A stretch of 64,000 nt of DNA from Algoriphagus resistens (GTDB lineage Bacteria; Bacteroidota; Bacteroidia; Cytophagales; Cyclobacteriaceae): positions 62,001-126,000 of the forward strand of contig NZ_LMXN01000015.1 in NCBI RefSeq assembly GCF_001442615.1. Direction: 5' to 3'. The notes below the pieces were generated by a model. The model ran no database searches, was not told where the DNA came from, and was given only the letters and a program-made list of their open reading frames with translations. The translations under genes and the position numbers were made by a program. Below, in pieces: positions 36,050 through 44,951 of the stretch (its first letter is position 1; each line of letters opens with the position of its first letter).

Positions 36050-37672
36050 TCAATCCAGAACCTTAGGTTCCAGCCAAATCATCGTCAGACTCAATAAAAA
36101 TAACCCAAGCCAAAACCAATCGGAAACTCTCTTTTGTGAAGGAACATTATCGGACAAGGCTTCTAGCTTTTCGTGGGATTTCAATAAATCAGCCCGTAAT
36201 TTCTTAGCCCTCAAACTTGGCCATGCATCTGCAGCGTAACTGTAAAACGCTAAACTATCTTCCATTGAAACCCATCCAGAGTCCAGGTTTACAAACTTTC
36301 CTGTTTTGGAGAAAGGATTCACCAGAGATGGCTGGAGAAAAATTGAATCAGAGTCAATATTTACAAAATCCTCTTCATAATTTTCGCGATTTACCCAGAT
36401 CTCAGCTTGCATTCCTGCAAATGCAGGTTGCTTAATCCCAACGGAACCTGATTCCTGAGGGAGCATCGCTCCCAGTATTTCTTGCCAAATCTCCTCATAC
36501 CTCAGGCTATCGCCGGCCAATTTGAGCGGGAAAGTCTCACCCAGCAAACTCACGCCCACTTTGGCATTGCCGGTTTGCTGCATGGCAAAGGCTTGCTCAA
36601 AGGACGATTTCTGTGCAGTAGTATTTTCCAAAACATAAGGTGATGCTACCAGCTCTTGCCCAGCTTCCCTACTTACTTCAGCTGTGATCCGTTTAATTTT
36701 AAAGTAGGTTCCAAATGTCTTATTAATTGCAGAAACATCCTTCTCTGCCTCATCCAAATTAATTACCAAAACGGAGGTTCCATTATCAACAGCCTCGAGG
36801 GCTGATTGTTTGACAAGTTGTGACGGATCAATAATCAAGAACTGAAGGGAATCCGATTCGTTAGTTCCTGAACTTATGACGGAGTTTTTTGAGATATCAA
36901 TCCGTTCATCTACCTGCTCACCTGAGTTGATCAAATGCTGCCTCAACGTCCTGATTTCAGCATCAGGAAAAGCAAATTGTAAACTGTATTGAATGGGTTT
37001 AGCAGCTTGCACAAAGAAATGAACAGGGCCAGCCAGACTATCATCCACCATGAGACTCAGCTCATTTCTTCCAACAACTTTAGCAGGAATTCTTAAGCTA
37101 AAAGTACCTGAATTCGGGTCTGTAATCGTTTCAGCCCGCGTTTCTCCTTGTTGAGCCAATGTAATTGTTACCGAATCCCCTGCTTCAATTTTGCCATTTA
37201 CTACTTGCATTTCCCCCTCACGCAGAATTCCCTTCCATTCCAAAAAGGAAATTGAACCTTGTTCAGAATCTACAATCCATCTGACATCTTTCGTAGTGAA
37301 TTTCAATAAATCTGCCTGAGTGAAATCATCACCTAAAAGATAAACAGGATTTCCCTGTCGGTTGTAATCGGTGATTCCCATTGATTTTTTGATTCCCAGA
37401 CTATCTTTCCAAAAGCGCAGCTTATCTTTTGTAACAGATGCTGAATGAACCAATACTGCTTGCTCAGGCCGATTGGAGATCCAGGCCGGCTGAAATAGGT
37501 ACGCGATCAGCACTAGAACAAAAAATGCGTTTAATGAAATCTTCACCGCTTTTCTCCAACCTTTATGGGTGGACTTTAGTATCCATGAAAGCTGAAAGCC
37601 GAATACGGCAATAGTTGACCCGGCAAAAAGCCATGCCCATGGATAAGATATCAAAGGTTCGAATTGAATCAT
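36050..37672 (-). CDS. Membrane protein of the MoxR/BatA operon (no family recognised)
   Basis: 540 residues. Two N-terminal helices (about 12-30 and 43-62), a long periplasmic part with an Ig-like segment (GDSVTITLAQQGETRAET, about residues 170-215), and one C-terminal helix (WFWLGLFLLSLTMIWLEP, about 515-535). The ends resemble BatA/BatE-like proteins with terminal membrane helices. The central part could hold a degenerate GATase or vWA fold, but no motif is clear. Its start overlaps the DUF4175 stop by 4 nt, making it the last gene of a tightly packed operon. I do not recognise a function. Confidence 0.85.
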   Translation of the reverse strand: MIQFEPLISYPWAWLFAGSTIAVFGFQLSWILKSTHKGWRKAVKISLNAFFVLVLIAYLFQPAWISNRPEQAVLVHSASVTKDKLRFWKDSLGIKKSMGITDYNRQGNPVYLLGDDFTQADLLKFTTKDVRWIVDSEQGSISFLEWKGILREGEMQVVNGKIEAGDSVTITLAQQGETRAETITDPNSGTFSLRIPAKVVGRNELSLMVDDSLAGPVHFFVQAAKPIQYSLQFAFPDAEIRTLRQHLINSGEQVDERIDISKNSVISSGTNESDSLQFLIIDPSQLVKQSALEAVDNGTSVLVINLDEAEKDVSAINKTFGTYFKIKRITAEVSREAGQELVASPYVLENTTAQKSSFEQAFAMQQTGNAKVGVSLLGETFPLKLAGDSLRYEEIWQEILGAMLPQESGSVGIKQPAFAGMQAEIWVNRENYEEDFVNIDSDSIFLQPSLVNPFSKTGKFVNLDSGWVSMEDSLAFYSYAADAWPSLRAKKLRADLLKSHEKLEALSDNVPSQKRVSDWFWLGLFLLSLTMIWLEPKVLD

Positions 37673-39861
37673 TTAAACTTCCTCCAAAAAGCTTTTTCTA
37701 GTTCTTTTTGTTTGAGAGAAGATGCATTTACACCTTCACTTTGGGCTAAAAGAGGATATAGTTTCTGAAATAACTCCCTTTTCCCCTCTTCATCTATTTT
37801 TCCAGCATTCATCTCCTGAAGCCGCACCAAAACAGGCCAGTCCTGCATCCCTGAATAATTCATCCTGTAAGTCCAGAGCTCACCAAATTTCTTTACAGCG
37901 GTTTTGTCGCGGGCCGAAAGTTGTTGCTTGGGAAGCATTCCCAATACTTCCGCAGCAAGGGGCGCCAGTCGGGTGTTCATGGCTAGTTGAGCTACTTCAA
38001 TTTGGGTCTTTAGTTCGTCCAGATCACCGGTCAACCGCTTCTCCTCTTCCTTTATCGGAGGTGGATCAAAACCAGTGCGCTTCACATAAACCCTCGATTT
38101 TTGCTGAACAGTTTTTAGATATTCCAGTGCCTTTTCCTGAAAAGGCAAGGCTTCTTCCGGCTCAAAAAGCCTCAGTTGCAATTCAGATTTCCACATTTGA
38201 TCCAAGGCCATTTTCAGTGTGCTTTTTGTGGATTCCTCAAAATAAGTATTGGCTTCAGCATCCTCGTGATTGTGCATATAAGAGTCCAATAAGTCTCCCA
38301 GACCTCCGTCATCATCCGAAACATGGGATGATTCAGATTCATTGTGGGATTCCTGGTCATGGTCGTGTTCTGGCAGCAGTACATTTGCCGTAATTCCCGC
38401 CTCATGCTCCTCATCATGCCTGTGCTCATAGCCTTCCAGGAGATTCTCATTATCCTCCAACTTTCCACCGCCGGCAGTTTCTTCAAATTCTTCTCCCAGA
38501 TACTGGCCATAGCGTAATCTAAGCATCTTCTGGTCATAGCCAATTTCATTGGAAATGACATTGAATTCCCGCTCAGTGAGATTCTTTTTATCAGCCAAAA
38601 GCTTTTGGGTATCGATGATGATCTGTCGCTGACTTCTGAAATAGTCCGGCATGACATGTATGGCCATTCCCACAAGTTCCTCCTCAGTCATTCCCGCCGA
38701 ATCCACATAGTTGATAAAGTAGGTGTCGCTTCTCGAAAAGTTAGGTTCAGGCATCTTATTATCGATTGCCGCCCAATAATAATAAAGCTCATCACCTTGC
38801 CTGAAATCCAAGGCATCCAGGTCCAGCTTTACAGACAAATTTTCAGACTTGAAATTCCGGGAAGGAATCGGAATTCTACTTTCACGAAACTTCACATTTT
38901 CACCTGACCCACGGGCCAAAGTTGCCACCAGGAAAACTTCCCGAACCTGAAAGTCATCCGAGACTTTTGCAGACACCTGCATGATCTTAGGATCATTAAT
39001 GAAATGATAGGTGTACAATTCCTTATCCGCAGGTTGGATCACAGGAGGTGTATCCAAGACAGCTTCCAAAGGAAAGTAATCAGATTCAAAGACAAGCTCA
39101 TTATTCTTACTTGCGCGAAGCGAATAGATCCCGGAATTTCTCACCCGGTCACGGAGAACAAACTGATCTTCATTTTTCATAAACAGCAGCCCATCACCAT
39201 TGGAATTGACTAATTCTAAGTTGAGATCTTGGGATTCTGAAAATGAAATAACCCATTCTATATCAGATCCTATAATAGTTTTTACTTCAAGTGATAATTG
39301 ATTTACTTTTGGCAACCTTGTATATGCAGGAGGAGTGATAGAAACAGATGCCGAAGTCAGCTCTACAGGTAAATCAGGTACGGAAGTCCCTTCGACTTTA
39401 CTGTTTGATTTGGTCTGAATTGCGGGTGCTATTTCTTCAGGAAGACTTAAGAGCGATAGTCCATATACACCCGATGCTAGAAATAAAGCAATCAGGAAAG
39501 GCCAGGTATTCTTATTCCAGACCCTAATTTCACTGCCATGGAAATTAGCATTTACCCGCTCCCACTGAAGCTGCTCCGCTATATTTTTGTCGGTCTTGTC
39601 GAGAAGTTGCAGACTGAATTCTAGGTTAGGAAACTGCTGATGCAGCAGCTGAATAGCTTTTATCCTCATACTTTGAAACATCCCTAAAAAGTATCCCGAA
39701 ATGAGAAAACCAAGTACCACAATCAAACAGATCAGCCAAACAGAAGAAACAAAAATCATCGCAAATACAGCAACTGACAATCCGGAAAGCAAGGATTTCA
39801 ATCCGACCTGCACATGCAGTTGCTGCTCACTTTTGGCGATATATTGTGCTATACTGCTCAT
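37669..39861 (-). CDS. DUF4175-family membrane protein with a histidine-rich insert
   Basis: 730 residues. Two early helices (about 22-60) and one at about 117-138, then Ig-like repeats typical of DUF4175 (VSITPPAYTRLP, DTPPVIQPADKE) and a long helical C-terminal half. About residues 464-545 form a low-complexity acidic/histidine segment with EHRHDEEHE, EHDHDQESHN and YMHNHED, unlike the rest of the protein and suited to binding zinc, nickel or copper. The gene overlaps both neighbours by 4 nt (operon). The family is linked to MoxR/BatA operons; its biochemical role is unknown. Confidence 0.88.
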   Translation of the reverse strand: MSSIAQYIAKSEQQLHVQVGLKSLLSGLSVAVFAMIFVSSVWLICLIVVLGFLISGYFLGMFQSMRIKAIQLLHQQFPNLEFSLQLLDKTDKNIAEQLQWERVNANFHGSEIRVWNKNTWPFLIALFLASGVYGLSLLSLPEEIAPAIQTKSNSKVEGTSVPDLPVELTSASVSITPPAYTRLPKVNQLSLEVKTIIGSDIEWVISFSESQDLNLELVNSNGDGLLFMKNEDQFVLRDRVRNSGIYSLRASKNNELVFESDYFPLEAVLDTPPVIQPADKELYTYHFINDPKIMQVSAKVSDDFQVREVFLVATLARGSGENVKFRESRIPIPSRNFKSENLSVKLDLDALDFRQGDELYYYWAAIDNKMPEPNFSRSDTYFINYVDSAGMTEEELVGMAIHVMPDYFRSQRQIIIDTQKLLADKKNLTEREFNVISNEIGYDQKMLRLRYGQYLGEEFEETAGGGKLEDNENLLEGYEHRHDEEHEAGITANVLLPEHDHDQESHNESESSHVSDDDGGLGDLLDSYMHNHEDAEANTYFEESTKSTLKMALDQMWKSELQLRLFEPEEALPFQEKALEYLKTVQQKSRVYVKRTGFDPPPIKEEEKRLTGDLDELKTQIEVAQLAMNTRLAPLAAEVLGMLPKQQLSARDKTAVKKFGELWTYRMNYSGMQDWPVLVRLQEMNAGKIDEEGKRELFQKLYPLLAQSEGVNASSLKQKELEKAFWRKFK

Positions 39862-41030
39862 AACCCTCTCTTATTGGCCAAGTATCGCTCGGCTCCAAAA
39901 CATAGCGCAAAAAGGCCCAATAAAATCAAATTTAGATTTGCCTTCTTGTTTTCATTTTTGCGTGGCTTTATCAAAAACCTGCCCTTAATCTGGGCATAGC
40001 TTAAGGGGGAATCTTTCTTTTCCAGTCCCGAAAATTCCAGAAAAGCCTCAAGAATCACCTCAGGCAATTTCCCTGTCTGTACCAGTTCAGAATGTTCGAA
40101 ATCCAGTTTATCCGAAAAAGTTACTAGGTTGGATTGCTCCGAAAAAGAGAAGCTGTCTGAGATAAAGTAGAGTTTATCCCTATCTGCTGCTGAAGAGATA
40201 ATGCGGTCAAAAACAAGTCTTGCACTATCAATTTTTCCTTTTTCCGAGAAACCAAATCCATATACATCCTTGATTGCTTCCAGAGATGCATTGATAAATT
40301 CACGCTCGGTAGCTGAAACATCCCCCAGATAATACCCGAAATCTTCCTTTTCCAAACCAATCAAAGTTCCTGTTTCACCAACTTCTGAACTAGGAACCAC
40401 CACGCCACTTGGATCAACTTCAAGCATTCCCCCGCCCTCTACTGAGATAAACTGTATTTGCGAGGCTGTCAAATCAACACTCCCCAAATGCAGAATTGGT
40501 TTGAGAGGACTCAGGTAAAAAGCTGATTTCAACCCAATTCTGGAATTTACCAAGTACAGATGAAGAGTAGATGTATTGCTAGGAACTAGATCAAGTGAAA
40601 CTTGAATATTTCCTTCTTTTTTCTCTGATTTTAAATCATCTAAGTCTTCGATTAGAGTTAGATTATCATCTGCCCAATATACTTCCTCTTCCTTTTCTAA
40701 AGCCTGCAGAAGCTCAAACTTAAACTCTTCAGCCAGTTGGTCATTTGGCTGTACCAAATGGATAACCCGCTCTTCGGGGGTTTTACCCATCATAGGGATA
40801 AATAGCTGACTTAGCAGCGCCACCAGTAGCAAAAGCATAAGTATCCTCAACAAAAGCAGCAGGATATTCTCCAGACGGAACCCTTTGGCAACAGTGCTCT
40901 GATCCTTGGAAAGCCAGTGCATCGCTGCCCAATCAATTACGTGACCATTTCTTCCCTGCCACAGGTGAATCAAAACTGGAATGCTGATTCCCAGCAACCC
41001 CCAAAGCAATATGGGCTGAAGAAACTGCAT
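39858..41030 (-). CDS. BatA N-terminal-domain membrane protein
   Basis: 390 residues. It starts MQFLQPILLWGLLGISIPVLIHL, the classic BatA N-terminal segment, with a second helix at about 55-77 (ILLLLLRILMLLLLVALLSQLF) and a C-terminal helix near 370-385. The periplasmic middle (about residues 90-360) has a vWA-like alternation of strands and helices without a clear MIDAS motif. Its stop overlaps the DUF4175 start by 4 nt, and its start shares one base with the DUF58 stop. BatA-type proteins are partners of MoxR ATPases in envelope stress resistance in several bacteria; the role here is inferred. Confidence 0.9.
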   Translation of the reverse strand: MQFLQPILLWGLLGISIPVLIHLWQGRNGHVIDWAAMHWLSKDQSTVAKGFRLENILLLLLRILMLLLLVALLSQLFIPMMGKTPEERVIHLVQPNDQLAEEFKFELLQALEKEEEVYWADDNLTLIEDLDDLKSEKKEGNIQVSLDLVPSNTSTLHLYLVNSRIGLKSAFYLSPLKPILHLGSVDLTASQIQFISVEGGGMLEVDPSGVVVPSSEVGETGTLIGLEKEDFGYYLGDVSATEREFINASLEAIKDVYGFGFSEKGKIDSARLVFDRIISSAADRDKLYFISDSFSFSEQSNLVTFSDKLDFEHSELVQTGKLPEVILEAFLEFSGLEKKDSPLSYAQIKGRFLIKPRKNENKKANLNLILLGLFALCFGAERYLANKRGL

Positions 41031-41899
41031 CAGAAGAGTGTTTGCTTGGAAAGAAATCTGCTGATTACTTCGAAAATAGGATCTGTCAATTGCATCTGAA
41101 ACAAGTAAACTTTTGGTAGAAGCAAAGATCTTTTAAACTCTGATAAATAGTTTTTTATAGATTCATTATAGTTTTTTTCTATCGACTTATGATTCAGAAT
41201 TACAGTATGGTCGGACTCCAAATCCTTGAACCTAAAATTGCCTTTTAGATCAAACTCTTCCTCCTGCTTGCCTAAAATCTGGAACAGCACAATCTCCTTT
41301 TTGGGATGTCGCATTTGCTCTACTATATCGAGCCACTCATTCTCCTTTTGCAGAAAATCGGAAACCAGAATGATCAGTTCTTTCTGCTTGCTTTTCAACA
41401 CCGGAAAATCCTGCTTCCCTATCGGCCAGGATCCTGCCGCCATTTCTTCTTCCAAATAGTACAGAATACGTTGAAAAGCCTTGGGTGAGGCAGAGACCTT
41501 CTGAACCACTTTCCCGTCCTGACAGGCAAAATAACTCAATGAGTCACCTTGCTGATGTGCCAGGTAAGAAAGTGATGCCAGTAGGTTTTTAGCGTAATCA
41601 AGGCGTTTGATTCCATTTTCCCCATAATTCATCGATCCGGATAAATCAAGCACCATACGGATGTGCAAATGGCTTTCTGCCTGTGATTCTTTGATCATGT
41701 ACTTACCGGATCGGGAGAAATACTTCCAGTCGATCCGTTTGGGATCATCTCCGGGCTCATAGTACCTGTACTGCTCAAACTCAGACCCAACTCCCACACG
41801 TTTGCCAAGGTGCACACCGTTCGTGAGTTGTTCGCTTACGATTTTGGCAGCCAACTTCAAATTATTGAGTTTGATGATATCCAGATTACTTGCTTGCAT
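41030..41899 (-). CDS. DUF58/vWA-domain protein
   Basis: 289 residues, soluble. It has the DUF58 signature (GSEFEQYRYYEPGDDPKRIDWK near residues 38-58) followed by a vWA-like domain with the metal-site motif DLSGSM (about 90-95). DUF58 proteins are encoded beside MoxR ATPases and are thought to be their substrate-handling partners. It overlaps the MoxR gene by 14 nt at its start. It is expected to act in the cytoplasm or at the membrane face with MoxR. Confidence 0.93.
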   Translation of the reverse strand: MQASNLDIIKLNNLKLAAKIVSEQLTNGVHLGKRVGVGSEFEQYRYYEPGDDPKRIDWKYFSRSGKYMIKESQAESHLHIRMVLDLSGSMNYGENGIKRLDYAKNLLASLSYLAHQQGDSLSYFACQDGKVVQKVSASPKAFQRILYYLEEEMAAGSWPIGKQDFPVLKSKQKELIILVSDFLQKENEWLDIVEQMRHPKKEIVLFQILGKQEEEFDLKGNFRFKDLESDHTVILNHKSIEKNYNESIKNYLSEFKRSLLLPKVYLFQMQLTDPIFEVISRFLSKQTLF

Positions 41900-42893
41900 G
41901 GATTGGCAATGATTCTAGGATTTTGGAGATGATTGCTTCAGGTCGGACATCCTCGGCTTCCGCCCGGAAGTGCAGTGAGAGCCGATGTCTCAATACGGGG
42001 AAAGCCAGCGTCTTGATGTCTTCAGGTGTGACAGCATAGCGTCCTTTCACCAACGCCCGAGCTTTGGCACAAAGAATCAAAGCCTGGCCTGCACGGGTCC
42101 CTGCCCCCCATTCTACGTAGTCTATAACAGCTTGAATTTCTGAATTTTCAGGACGGGTAGCTCGAATCAACTTATTGATATAAACAAGCAATTGAGAATC
42201 GATGTGAACTTCTCTTGTGAGTTTCTGTAAGTTTAATATATCTTTTGCTGAGAAAACAGCATCAGGTTTGCCTTTGTAAGTCCCTGTGGTTTTTTCCAAG
42301 ACCTCCAGTTCCTCCTGCTCAGATGGATAGCCTAATTTGATATATAGGAGAAAGCGGTCAAGTTGGGCTTCCGGCAGCGGATAGGTTCCTGATTGCTCGA
42401 TAGGGTTTTGTGTGGCGATAATCAAAAAAGGAGCAGGAAGCGGATGCTGCTGTCCGCCGTATGTAACTATTTTCTCCTGCATCGCCTCAAGCAGTGCTGC
42501 CTGCGTCTTGGGCGGAGTTCGGTTGATCTCATCTGCCAAAACCATATTGGCGAAAATCGGGCCTCTGTTGAACTGGAAAAACTTCTTGCCTGTCTCATGG
42601 TCTTCTTCTAGAATTTCCGTCCCCAGAATATCGCCAGGCATCAAATCCGGGGTGAATTGAATTCGCTTGAACCTCATCTCCATTCCCTGAGAAAGAGAAT
42701 TTACCATGAGAGTTTTTGCCAATCCGGGCACCCCTTCCAGCAGGCAGTGCCCCCCTGCCAGCAGTGTGACAATAATTTCTTCAATCACAGACTCTTGACC
42801 GACTATGACTTTTGCAATCTCTTTTTTGAGCTGGGGAATCTTTGCCACCAACTCTTTAAATGCTGTTAATAATTCCGTGTTTTCCAATATCAT
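41886..42893 (-). CDS. MoxR-family AAA+ ATPase
   Basis: 335 residues. Walker A LLEGVPGLAKT lies near residues 52-62, Walker B MVLADEINRTPPKTQAALLEAMQE near 115-138, then sensor 1 (LIIATQNPIEQSGTYPLPEAQLDRF) and the C-terminal lid. MoxR ATPases act as chaperones that insert metals or mature vWA-containing protein complexes. The DUF4159 stop overlaps its start by 4 nt, and the DUF58 gene overlaps its end. It is the core enzyme of the operon that runs to 36050. Confidence 0.96.
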   Translation of the reverse strand: MILENTELLTAFKELVAKIPQLKKEIAKVIVGQESVIEEIIVTLLAGGHCLLEGVPGLAKTLMVNSLSQGMEMRFKRIQFTPDLMPGDILGTEILEEDHETGKKFFQFNRGPIFANMVLADEINRTPPKTQAALLEAMQEKIVTYGGQQHPLPAPFLIIATQNPIEQSGTYPLPEAQLDRFLLYIKLGYPSEQEELEVLEKTTGTYKGKPDAVFSAKDILNLQKLTREVHIDSQLLVYINKLIRATRPENSEIQAVIDYVEWGAGTRAGQALILCAKARALVKGRYAVTPEDIKTLAFPVLRHRLSLHFRAEAEDVRPEAIISKILESLPIHASK

Positions 42894-43507
42894 TGTGTTA
42901 ATGCATAAACCACTATATTGACACCAAACCTGGTATTGTCAACCTTTAGGAAGCGTTTGTTTCTGAAGTCATAATCCCACTCACAACCATAATCTTTATT
43001 ACTATAGAGCACTCCTATTCTGCCATTTACGACAATAGCTTTCAAGTAATCATGGATCAGATCATCTCCCCATCCATTGAGCTCAAAGGAAGTTGCAGGT
43101 GGACCATCTTCAAACTCGAAGAAGGACGAATAAATTGGGTGGTTATTGGGTATTTTTTGGAGTGCATTTTCTCCAAAGATCTTGGCCATTTCGGCCTCGA
43201 ATGACTTGGCAAAAAGCCCGTCTATGTCATGATTGCAATCGTCTGCAAAGACAAAGCCCCCATTCTCTACGTAAGTCTTGAAATTCCGCCGTTCTTCAGA
43301 GGAGAATTCCACCAGTTTATGTCCACTGATATAGCAAAAGGGACTCTTGAAAATCTCCCTGCTGCCCAGCTCTATTACTCTTTCCTTCTCGTCTACCGGA
43401 ATGGTTGTGTATTCCACCAGAGAATTGAGCAAGTTGACAGGCATGCGCTGATCTGTGTCCCAATTGCCGGAGTTGTATTTTATTCTGGTAAAGAAGAAGG
43501 CTTGCAT
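42890..43507 (-). CDS. DUF4159-domain protein
   Basis: 205 residues without a signal peptide. The DUF4159 pattern is clear: FFTRIKYNSGNWDTD at the N-terminus, FCYISGHKLVEFSSEERRNF, then GGFVFADDCNH and RIGVLYSNKDYGCEWDYD. The fold is predicted to be GATase-I-like, but the catalytic cysteine/histidine pair is not evident. It is the first of six overlapping genes (DUF4159, MoxR, DUF58, BatA, DUF4175, membrane protein). Function unknown; many relatives carry a signal peptide, this one does not. Confidence 0.88.
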   Translation of the reverse strand: MQAFFFTRIKYNSGNWDTDQRMPVNLLNSLVEYTTIPVDEKERVIELGSREIFKSPFCYISGHKLVEFSSEERRNFKTYVENGGFVFADDCNHDIDGLFAKSFEAEMAKIFGENALQKIPNNHPIYSSFFEFEDGPPATSFELNGWGDDLIHDYLKAIVVNGRIGVLYSNKDYGCEWDYDFRNKRFLKVDNTRFGVNIVVYALTQ

Positions 43508-43523
43508 TGTAGGGAATAGTGTT

Positions 43524-43595
43524 CAGTCTCAGTGATCAGTTTGCAGTGATCCGTCTCAGTTTCCAGTTTGCAGCCAACCTTTCGGCTGCAAACTG
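43524..43595. repeat. Repeat-rich hairpin between the TldE and DUF4159 genes
   Basis: Several overlapping copies of CAGT(T/C)TCAGT- and CAGTTTGCAG-like words end in a perfect 12-base stem, CAGTTTGCAGCC / GGCTGCAAACTG, with an 8-base loop (43564-43595). There is no T-run on the minus strand, so it looks like a REP-type intergenic repeat that may also act as an mRNA stabiliser between the two gene groups. Confidence 0.5.
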
Positions 43596-43618
43596 AATAT
43601 TGTACACCGTCAACTGAA

Positions 43619-44935
43619 TTAAACAGCGTCAGACAAACTGGTAAAGGTAAAGTCCCGGATTTTCATAGCCGGAATCAAATCACCTCCTACTCGCTGCTGC
43701 TGACCCAATGCTTCAATATTGTTCAGCATGATGATAGGACTTTCGTTGAAGCGGAAGTTTTTCACAGGGAATTTAATCTGGCCATTTTCAATGTAGAAAG
43801 TTCCGTCACGCGTCAGGCCTGTATATAGTAAAGTCTGGGGATCTACCGCTCTGATATACCAGAATCTGGTTACCAAAATACCTCTTTCGGTACTTTTCAC
43901 CATATCAGCTATGGATTGGTCGCCACCTGCTATAATCATGCCGCTGGGCCTTCCAGTAGGTTCCACTCCTTGCTTCTCTGCCCAATAGCGGGAATAGAAC
44001 ATATTTTTCACTACGCCATTCTCTACCCATTTCATAGGTTTTTGAGGATAGCCTTCATTATCCCATGGCGCACCCGGAATCTGCGGGCTAAGTGGATCCG
44101 AATAGATGGTTACACGCTCGTCAAATAGCTTTTCCCCCAGACGGGTTCCGCCTCCCTTTTTACTTAGAAAACTTCTGCCCTCATCAGCACTTCTGGCCTC
44201 CAGGCTTCTGGTCAGTAAGCCCATCAGGTCGCCGGCTGCCGTAGGCTCAAGAATGACTGTGTATTTACCAGGCTCTATGGCCTGGGCATTCTGTGAAGCC
44301 TGGGCTTTTTGCATGGCGATGTTTGTGACATCTTTGGAATTCAGCAGACTAACGTCGTTGAAATCACGGATAGCGTATCCTGATCCTGTACCGTCGACTG
44401 TACGCACCGTTATGGAAAAATCCACGGATGTGCTCTTGTTATAGCCAAAAAGGCCTTTGCTGTTTCCCTGAGCCACAAATCCCGAAAAATCCTCCAGATA
44501 TCCGGCGGCAGTAAGGTTCTTCTCACTACTTGGACCGATACTATCCGCTGCGATCTGAGCCCGCTTATCAGGATTGATCTGATCTGTGGCGCTCACGAAA
44601 GTCTTGCTCTCCACATATTCTTGTGGTCCCAGCATCGGCATGTATTCGGGATTTTCGGGTGCCAGTTGGGCGATTTCCTCGGCTCTGGCAACTGCCTTTT
44701 TAAGTGATTCATCATCCAATTCATTGATTGTGGATGAGCCGGATTTTTTACCGAAGACCGAGGTAACATTCAATCCTATTTCATTTGTCTCTCCGCTGGT
44801 GCTCACAGAATTTCGTGCATAACGAATATTCCCGGTTCTGCCACCGTAAATCGTCACCTCGGTCTCATCCGCTTTTGCGTAGGAAAGTACTTTATCTATT
44901 ATTTGCTTTGCTTCTTCTTTAGTCAAAATGGCCAT
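43619..44935 (-). CDS. TldD/PmbA-family protein, TldE (PmbA)-like
   Basis: 438 residues without a signal peptide. It has the TldE/PmbA layout: YGGRTGNIRYARNSV near residue 30, a mid-protein GKYTVILEPTAAGDLMGLL in place of the metalloprotease helix of TldD (no HExxxH), and a C-terminal LYTGLTRDGTFYIENGQI. In known pairs, TldE is the inactive partner of the TldD peptidase, and the dimer degrades unfolded peptides or matures modified peptides. The gene lies 16 bases downstream of the TldD-like gene and 111 bases upstream of the DUF4159/MoxR operon. Confidence 0.92.
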   Translation of the reverse strand: MAILTKEEAKQIIDKVLSYAKADETEVTIYGGRTGNIRYARNSVSTSGETNEIGLNVTSVFGKKSGSSTINELDDESLKKAVARAEEIAQLAPENPEYMPMLGPQEYVESKTFVSATDQINPDKRAQIAADSIGPSSEKNLTAAGYLEDFSGFVAQGNSKGLFGYNKSTSVDFSITVRTVDGTGSGYAIRDFNDVSLLNSKDVTNIAMQKAQASQNAQAIEPGKYTVILEPTAAGDLMGLLTRSLEARSADEGRSFLSKKGGGTRLGEKLFDERVTIYSDPLSPQIPGAPWDNEGYPQKPMKWVENGVVKNMFYSRYWAEKQGVEPTGRPSGMIIAGGDQSIADMVKSTERGILVTRFWYIRAVDPQTLLYTGLTRDGTFYIENGQIKFPVKNFRFNESPIIMLNNIEALGQQQRVGGDLIPAMKIRDFTFTSLSDAV

Positions 44936-44951
44936 AATTCTCGTGTTGAGG

